Source: a virus. Taken from it: 44,439 nt of DNA. Positions 39,099 to 44,439 of this stretch are shown in pieces (within the stretch, counting starts at the first letter, position 1; each line of letters opens with the position of its first letter). Where the stretch lies: the IMG/VR virus record IMGVR_UViG_3300046517_000468, positions 1 through 44,439 of that record. One strand, given 5' to 3'. The notes beneath the pieces were generated by a model. It did not search any database. It saw nothing but the letters and a program-made list of their open reading frames with translations, and was not told where the DNA came from. A program made the translations under genes and the position numbers.

Positions 39099-39835
39099 AG
39101 ATTGTACGCAGGCACCAAGAAGTTACCGTACCCGATAATATTCACTTGAAAATACCCTGCCGGGTTCGGCGGTAGCGGGTCGGAAACACCTGCCGACGCA
39201 GAGCCGGTTACGGGTGCCGCCAATTCAAATCCGCCACCACCGTCGAGCAAGGAGAACAAGTGAAGCCCATTGGTAAAAAATTGCAAGCCGCCACTGACAT
39301 GACGGATGAAACTATTGTTGGTGGGAAAGTTGAAAATGATCCCTTGCCCATCTTTCGCAGTGAAATTCCCATCGGTGTGAATGTCACCCGTTGCCGATGC
39401 CGCGCCGGACACACTCAACCCCCCATTGATGACGGCACCACCCGCCGCCACGAACAGTTGCCCGCCACAATTTACTGTGCTGTTTAGAAACGTCGCCCCC
39501 ACCACACCGAGCGTACCGGCAATCCCCACGTTGCCGGAAAACGTCGCCGCCTTAGTCAACACATTGATCGCCAGCAGATCCACTGCGCCGTTCGCCAGTG
39601 TCAACGATTTCGTCGCGCTGCGGTAAATCAATTCCGCTGAAGTCGTGTTCGACATCACCAGCGGCACATCATCGCTGAAGCTGATGGGCGGCGGATTGAC
39701 AATCTGAATCAGCGAGAAAGTACGCTTCATCTGATTGTTCATTTCCTCTGAGATGCGCGACGCCCACTCCCATCCGGCAACACTGTCGAATGGGTGCCCC
39801 GCAGGTGGGGGTTGGACATTGGTGAAAACGCCCAT
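39095..39835 (-). CDS. Tail-fibre-like protein
   Basis: A 246-residue protein with a short N-terminal helix, then beta-rich repeats (NVLTKAATFSGNVGIAGTLGV, then GGAVINGGLSVSGAASATG) typical of trimeric fibres, and a Gly-rich end. It is TGATG- or TAATG-type coupled to the tailspike gene. A tail attachment or a fibre partner of the tailspike is likely. Confidence 0.6.
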   Translation of the reverse strand: MGVFTNVQPPPAGHPFDSVAGWEWASRISEEMNNQMKRTFSLIQIVNPPPISFSDDVPLVMSNTTSAELIYRSATKSLTLANGAVDLLAINVLTKAATFSGNVGIAGTLGVVGATFLNSTVNCGGQLFVAAGGAVINGGLSVSGAASATGDIHTDGNFTAKDGQGIIFNFPTNNSFIRHVSGGLQFFTNGLHLFSLLDGGGGFELAAPVTGSASAGVSDPLPPNPAGYFQVNIIGYGNFLVPAYNL

Positions 39836-42800
39836 CAGCTACTTACTTTCATCCAGCGCGTGATCGAGGCGAAGTAGCGGTACGCCGCGGGTGCTGCCGC
39901 GGTCAGCGTCGCCACTGCGCCCGAGATTGTCTGTCCCGCGTTCGCGTTAAGCGTCAGCGCTGTCACCGTCTGCGAGGTGCAGATATTTACGTACTGCCCA
40001 TCAATCGGCGCGGCGGGCATGGTGATCGTTCCCGTCGCCAACACGCCCCCTGGGTTCAACGCCAATTGCGAACAGCCGTCAGGGATAACGATCGCAAATC
40101 CGGTCAGCGGCGTCTGCAGCGAGTAACCCTGATCGGAGATCGCTTTCCTGTGCGCCGTATTGCCGAGGATGTCGCACTCGACGGCGATGATCCCGTTGGG
40201 CACCAAGCGAACGGTAGGCACAGTGCCACCATTGACCTGTCCGCTGAAAATCTGCACCGCACCCGCGCCACAACGGATATCACCGAAACCGAACGGTCCC
40301 GCCAAATTCGCGTTGTTGATGACTTGTACCGAAGGCGTGCCCGCACCCGCGCCGCCCGGTATCACACTAAGCGTCGTATTCGGAGCCGCGTTGTTGGTCT
40401 GGAACACCGTGCGGCTAGTGATAGGGCCGCTGAAGTCCGCACGGAAAATATTGGGGCCGGTCTGAATGTTGATGCCGCCGTTGATCTGCAACGCGCTGAT
40501 GCCGTCATCCGTAGGCAGCGTTTGGCCGATCAAGGTCAGACCGGCAGCGGTAATTCTCAGATTTACACCGCTCACCGCCAACTGCAACGGAAGCGTCGTT
40601 CCGGCGTTCAACACTCCACTAGTGACTTGAATTGCTGTTGCGGTCGCCCGTATGTCTCCAAAAGAAAGAGCAGCCGTTAGGTCTGAATTGTTATAAACCT
40701 GAAAGAACGACTGTTGATTCGAGCCATTGGGCTTTACCCCTACCGCAGTAAGACTATTGACAGAATCGGTTTGGAATACGGTGCGCAAATTCGGCGTCGC
40801 ATTGGAGAAATCGGCACTGATAATGTTGCCGCGAAAACGCGGCTTGCCGGTGTCGCCGAGATTCTGTCCGCTGATCCAGTTGGTCTGCGTACTAACATTA
40901 GTGAACGCGCCGAGCGTATTACCGATCAAGTCATTGCACGTCACCAGGAAGCGATCACATGCTGCGCTGGCAACATTGACACCCCATCCAGTATTGGCAG
41001 TCACGGAACCTGTTGCGCCCGACTTCACGCCGATAACGCAGAAGTCGGTATTGTTAAAGCGCAGACCGTCGCCAATGTTCTGACCGAACTGACCACCGAT
41101 AAAGCGAATATTCTTTGCGCCGGGATCAACCTGCGCACCGTGCGAGCCGTTGAGATAGCACTGCGCGTCGATGAAATCGATGCCATCAACAGTGGAACCA
41201 CCGCTAGGACTGATGCGGATGCCTTCATTCGTGGAACTGGAGAACCAGCAACCGACGAAGTTGCAACGCTGCACACTGCCTGTCCCTGTGGGGTTTACTA
41301 CTAGCGCTGTACCACAGGTATCAAAGAAACATTCCGAGGCGTAGATCGACGAAGCACCTATTCCCGGCAAGGGGTTGACGAGCAAACCGGCAACGCCGTT
41401 TATCAGGTCACAGGCCATCAACTGCAGATCAAAGCAGCCCGTAACCATGATGCAGGCGCGCGGACGAGTAGCGGCTGACGCCGCGTTCATCAGGACATTA
41501 GTAATCACCAACGCCGCGCCCGTGGTGTTGATTGCAATGCCAACACCCGTTGCAGCGATGGTTAAAACCATCACGCAGTTGGTAATCATTACCTGCCCCG
41601 CCGTCCCGGTGATCGAGATCGGGTTGAAACAGGAATTGAAATAGCAATTCTCAATAACGACTTGCTGCGCGCCGCTAATGACGTTCAGTTCGATGCCCGC
41701 CGTGCGCGTGACGATTGGGAAGAAGCGGATATTGGTGACGCGCACTTGGCCGGTAATTGTCGCCGTATCAAGCGTTCCCGTAGCGTTACCAATGGTAGTG
41801 TTGAGCCACCCATCACCTAACACCGTGATTGGTTTTGCCCACGTTGTCAGCGTGGCAAAAGTTTTATAAATACCTGCGGGGAAGTACAGCACCCCACCAA
41901 TTGCGGGGATTGCGGCGTAGGCAGCATTGATTGCCGCCGTCGAGTCGCCGCCGCCCGAGGGGTCAGCACCGTAATCGACGACGTTGAAGGTGTAGATCGA
42001 GGGCAGTGCCCAGGTTGCGTCGTCGCGCAGATAACGGTTCAGCCCCGAAGTGGGGCCGGGATCGGGAACCAGACCTTTCGAGTGCGAAGCCCCGGCCCCA
42101 CCGAACGTGGGAATCAGGGCGAGCAGTTGCGCTTGCGTGATGTCCTGCGGATTAGCAAGCGAGCCAAGGGGGTTGCCCTTGATCGTACCCGCCGCCATTT
42201 GCGCGAGCTTGGCATTGGTCACAACATTGGGCGCAATCGTTGTTGCCACGGCACCGGCAACACTGGTGACATCGCCGGTCAGCGCCGGTTCGAGCAGGAA
42301 CCACACCGCACCCGTGTCGCGGGATATCTCGCCAGTGTCGGTTGCAAGCCATACGCGGCCCGCCACGCCCGCCGCAGGGCGCGAGGCTGCCGTACCCGCC
42401 GAGATGGAGACTACGCCGCCTGTGGACGTGATTGCACCGATCAGTGCAGCGGCTTGAGCAGCGGTAAGATCCGCCGCGTTTGCCAGAACGCCCGTGTTGT
42501 TGCCCTTGATCGTATTCGCGGGCATTTGAGCCAGTTGCGCGTTGGCAATGCCGTTGACCGGGACCGACAACGTGATCGGGTTCGCCGGTCCACCATCGAC
42601 CACACTAACCGAGCTACTGCCGGTCAGGATGCGGCGGTTGGGTAGCGAGGGGTCGGACGCGGCGAGCACATACGGCGATGTCGTCGGTGCGCCACCGGCC
42701 ACCAGATTTGCTACGTCAGTGAACGCCTGCGCGCACGGTCGCACTTCGATCAGCGAGCCTGCCGCCCATGCTTGCGGCGTACCATCGATGATGCCGCCAC

Positions 42801-43029
42801 GAACGACCGTCAGCGTGTCGCCCGCTTTGTTCGTTACCCTGACGACTTCGTGCTGATTGAGACCACCCGTTTCAACATCGGCGAGCGAGGCGTAGAAATA
42901 CAGACCCGCGCCCGCGACCGGGAACAACGCGCCGGTTCCCGCTTGTAGCTGAATGGTTGTTGTCGATGGCCCGAGTGCGCCGAGAATGACGGATGTTGCA
43001 TAATCGACGAACTGAATATTTGCAGCCAT
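39835..43029 (-). CDS. Tailspike with pectate-lyase-type beta-helix
   Basis: A 1064-residue protein. Residues ~1-340 hold an adapter, then fibre-like repeats (NAQLAQMPANTIKGN and NAKLAQMAAGTIKGN). The beta-helix begins near 347 with YTFNVVDYGADPSGG and GGVLYFPAGIY, the start of Pectate_lyase_3-type phage tailspikes, and runs to ~720. Two related ~100-residue domains follow (about 735-840 and 860-948), each with SAD/RADFS...RTVFQT and FGDIR motifs. The C-terminus ends in a beta-domain. Such proteins usually bind and often cleave surface polysaccharide. The active site is not identifiable by eye. Confidence 0.85.
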   Translation of the reverse strand: MAANIQFVDYATSVILGALGPSTTTIQLQAGTGALFPVAGAGLYFYASLADVETGGLNQHEVVRVTNKAGDTLTVVRGGIIDGTPQAWAAGSLIEVRPCAQAFTDVANLVAGGAPTTSPYVLAASDPSLPNRRILTGSSSVSVVDGGPANPITLSVPVNGIANAQLAQMPANTIKGNNTGVLANAADLTAAQAAALIGAITSTGGVVSISAGTAASRPAAGVAGRVWLATDTGEISRDTGAVWFLLEPALTGDVTSVAGAVATTIAPNVVTNAKLAQMAAGTIKGNPLGSLANPQDITQAQLLALIPTFGGAGASHSKGLVPDPGPTSGLNRYLRDDATWALPSIYTFNVVDYGADPSGGGDSTAAINAAYAAIPAIGGVLYFPAGIYKTFATLTTWAKPITVLGDGWLNTTIGNATGTLDTATITGQVRVTNIRFFPIVTRTAGIELNVISGAQQVVIENCYFNSCFNPISITGTAGQVMITNCVMVLTIAATGVGIAINTTGAALVITNVLMNAASAATRPRACIMVTGCFDLQLMACDLINGVAGLLVNPLPGIGASSIYASECFFDTCGTALVVNPTGTGSVQRCNFVGCWFSSSTNEGIRISPSGGSTVDGIDFIDAQCYLNGSHGAQVDPGAKNIRFIGGQFGQNIGDGLRFNNTDFCVIGVKSGATGSVTANTGWGVNVASAACDRFLVTCNDLIGNTLGAFTNVSTQTNWISGQNLGDTGKPRFRGNIISADFSNATPNLRTVFQTDSVNSLTAVGVKPNGSNQQSFFQVYNNSDLTAALSFGDIRATATAIQVTSGVLNAGTTLPLQLAVSGVNLRITAAGLTLIGQTLPTDDGISALQINGGINIQTGPNIFRADFSGPITSRTVFQTNNAAPNTTLSVIPGGAGAGTPSVQVINNANLAGPFGFGDIRCGAGAVQIFSGQVNGGTVPTVRLVPNGIIAVECDILGNTAHRKAISDQGYSLQTPLTGFAIVIPDGCSQLALNPGGVLATGTITMPAAPIDGQYVNICTSQTVTALTLNANAGQTISGAVATLTAAAPAAYRYFASITRWMKVSS

Positions 43030-43032
43030 CTA

Positions 43033-43326
43033 TCACCCCATCACGTAACGATTCCAAAAGTACGAACCCATCGTGCGGCTCGGTGTAATGGCGACGTTGC
43101 CGGTGTTGCCAACGTAGACCCACGGCGGGTTGCCGGTAGACCAGGGGATACCCTGGTTATCCGGTATCCCCCTGACAAAATCTTGCGGGTTGCGGATCTC
43201 GAAACACTCGGGGCCGACCCACAACCCATCCCATCGCTTCTTGCCCTCGTCGGCTTTTAATTTCCGGCCACACTGCTGACACCAGAAATTCCAAACGCCG
43301 GGTTTGAAGTAATCCTGCGACCCCAT
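43033..43326 (-). CDS. Small zinc-ribbon phage protein, virion-associated
   Basis: A 97-residue protein. FWCQQCGRKLKADEG (Cys17, Cys20) and a later ECFEIRNPQDFVRG form the recognisable N-terminal half seen in small tail-region proteins of many phages. The C-terminal half is Gly/Pro-rich. The function is unknown, probably virion assembly. Confidence 0.6.
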   Translation of the reverse strand: MGSQDYFKPGVWNFWCQQCGRKLKADEGKKRWDGLWVGPECFEIRNPQDFVRGIPDNQGIPWSTGNPPWVYVGNTGNVAITPSRTMGSYFWNRYVMG

Positions 43327-43327
43327 G

Positions 43328-43723
43328 CTATTGCTTCTTGCACCACAAGACGATGGTGAAGGTGTACGTGCCCGCAGCGGGCGTGTTGGTCAGCGCAATG
43401 ATCTTGCCGGTCTTGCCCGCGCCTGCGTTGTTGTTGAACCCGCTCTCAGTCTTGCCGGTCGAGATATTGCCTCGTCCGTAGAGATCGAGGAACGGCACGT
43501 CGGTTGTCGCATCCCACTGCAATGAAATGACGAGACCATCCTGCAACACATAGTCGATGGTATCGACGCGAAGCTGCGTCGTCGGCGGCTGCGTTTGCGA
43601 CAGCAACGCGGGATCGAGGATCGTAATCGGTCCCGCAGGAAACGTGTCGAGCGATCCGGTGAACGCAACAGTTACATTTTGCGGTCCATCGTTCGTAATC
43701 TGGACCGATGTGACGTTACTCAT
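43328..43723 (-). CDS. Beta-rich virion protein, unknown
   Basis: A 131-residue protein with alternating hydrophobic strands (SVQITNDGPQNVTVAFTGSL; TYTFTIVLWCKK) and Ig-like character, as in decoration or tail proteins. It overlaps the endonuclease gene by eight bases and precedes the zinc-ribbon gene by one base. Confidence 0.55.
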   Translation of the reverse strand: MSNVTSVQITNDGPQNVTVAFTGSLDTFPAGPITILDPALLSQTQPPTTQLRVDTIDYVLQDGLVISLQWDATTDVPFLDLYGRGNISTGKTESGFNNNAGAGKTGKIIALTNTPAAGTYTFTIVLWCKKQ

Positions 43724-44234
43724 TGCGGTTCCTTTCGAGATAAGCCTTCGCCGCCGAAATTATTTCAATGTCTTCCCTCAAAAGGCCGATCGCTTGATTG
43801 CATTTTGAGCAGAGCAAGCCACGGACTTTTTTCGTCCTGTGGCAATGGTCAACGTGAAATGAATCCGCCCCACCGACAGGACCGAATAGCTGTTTCTTGT
43901 CTCGGCAAATAGCACAAGCATACCCCTGCGCCTCAAGCATTGCCGTGAATTGATCTGGTGTTATCCCAAACAACTTCTTTCTGGAATACGCGCGGCGCGC
44001 TGGTTTGTGCCGTTGGTAATTTTTCTTTTGCATCCCCTTATATTTTTCGGGGTGCGCTTTTGTCCATGCAACGGCAGCAATAGATTCGCACACTCGGCAA
44101 ATCGCCTTGCGCTTCTGCTGCCAAGGAGATGAACCGCCTTTGTTGTAAAGACGGTAGTGTTCAACCGTATCCGGCCTAACTACGCCGCAACGATTACACC
44201 TTTTCCCCTCGCTTCTGACGAGAGCGAGTGCCAT
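43716..44234 (-). CDS. Endonuclease VII-type HNH nuclease
   Basis: A 172-residue protein. N-terminal Cys13-x2-Cys16 and Cys46-x2-Cys49 form a zinc ribbon, followed by a basic linker, then the recombination endonuclease VII-type core: YACAIC (Cys107, Cys110), FHVDHCH (His127-Asp129-His130) and GLLCSKCNQAIGLL (Cys142, Cys145, Asn146). T4 endo VII resolves junctions, but stand-alone copies between virion genes are commonly homing endonucleases. The ribbon-linker-HNH layout is the same as in the HNH protein at 19762, hinting at shared ancestry or frequent domain swapping. Confidence 0.85.
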   Translation of the reverse strand: MALALVRSEGKRCNRCGVVRPDTVEHYRLYNKGGSSPWQQKRKAICRVCESIAAVAWTKAHPEKYKGMQKKNYQRHKPARRAYSRKKLFGITPDQFTAMLEAQGYACAICRDKKQLFGPVGGADSFHVDHCHRTKKVRGLLCSKCNQAIGLLREDIEIISAAKAYLERNRNE

Positions 44235-44246
44235 GTCGGTCTCCGA

Positions 44247-44439
44247 TCAGAAACGCAGGACTTCATTTGCTGCCAGGAAGTAATCGATGGTCGCTACCTT
44301 CGGTGCCGCCGCGCCTGCCTTGAGCGCAAAACCGCAAGTCAGGTTGGTAGCGGGCAATGGCAGATTCGCCAAGCTGAACGCTGCTGCAGGGTCCGCGCTC
44401 GCCGTCGCCAGCGTTTGATTGCCACCGGGGTAGTAGGGC
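44247..44439 (-). CDS. C-terminal part of a virion-region gene (partial)
   Basis: An open frame enters from the right edge and ends at TGA (44247-44249), giving 63 visible residues. The product is Ala-rich with a beta-like C-terminus (VATIDYFLAANEVLRF) and one Cys; it resembles small head or decoration proteins. It would precede the endonuclease in the late operon. The beginning is outside the window. Confidence 0.5.
   Translation of the reverse strand, partial: PYYPGGNQTLATASADPAAAFSLANLPLPATNLTCGFALKAGAAAPKVATIDYFLAANEVLRF

Noticed and set aside
1-44439. The window might be a complete circular genome
   Set aside because: The partial genes at the two edges do not join in one frame: the left frame ends at a full codon, while the right one starts with one extra base. 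A complete capsid gene is also missing, so sequence is lacking at the ends.

Overview
The window is a contiguous piece of a tailed double-stranded DNA phage genome, open at both ends and possibly from a metagenome. The virion set points to a short-tailed (podovirus-type) phage of a Gram-negative host. It has a P22-size portal, a large terminase, relatives of the P22 tail accessory factors gp4 and gp10, large glycine/alanine-rich ejection-type proteins and a pectate-lyase-fold tailspike. No integrase, repressor/Cro pair, tRNA or CRISPR array was found, so a strictly lytic life style is plausible but unproven. The DNA looks GC-rich by eye, except for a lower-GC early block at about 6.8-10.4 kb. 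The host cannot be named from the sequence.

Layout. (1) 1-5946, minus strand: head and packaging genes, read right to left as small terminase, large terminase, portal, an 81-aa protein, a GroES-like co-chaperonin, a scaffold-like protein, and the first 40 codons of the next gene (probably the major capsid protein). A promoter at 5918-5946 appears to start this operon with an almost leaderless message. (2) 6012-10374, plus strand: a small membrane protein, a terminator, a ~450-bp repeat-bearing leader, then a tight run of ten small genes led by an ArdC-type antirestriction protein. (3) 10375-11414: about 1 kb without credible genes. It holds a terminator, an 80-bp duplication, a six-unit 23-24-bp iteron array framed by a 21-bp direct repeat, and AT-rich sequence with inverted repeats. 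This is the best candidate for a replication origin or major control region. (4) 11415-16451: a protein with three tandem helix-turn-helix-like modules, then many small overlapping genes, including a Lar-type restriction-alleviation homologue, two small membrane proteins and a tandemly duplicated gene pair. (5) 16504-27269: the replication module, with family A DNA polymerase, RecB/Cas4-like nuclease, VRR-NUC nuclease, HNH endonuclease, SNF2-type helicase, a possible ssDNA-binding protein, and a large AEP-primase/DUF927-type helicase. (6) 44439-27356, minus strand: virion, tail and ejection genes, ending in an unusual trio: HExxH metalloprotease, full-length PurD-like ATP-grasp ligase and DUF5675 protein.

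How it works together. Early plus-strand genes would counter host restriction (ArdC, Lar). The central genes would copy the DNA, perhaps from the iteron region with the triple-HTH protein as its binder. The two minus-strand blocks would build the head, tail and ejection apparatus, with the phage co-chaperonin helping capsid folding. Many genes overlap by ATGA, GTGA or TAATG, so translational coupling is common. No recognisable endolysin or holin was seen; the lysis genes are either outside the window or among the unassigned genes.

Strongest leads: the PurD-like ATP-grasp/zincin/DUF5675 trio, the Kelch propeller inserted in a gp10-like tail protein, the iteron array beside a triple-HTH protein, and the anti-restriction island of unknown small genes.
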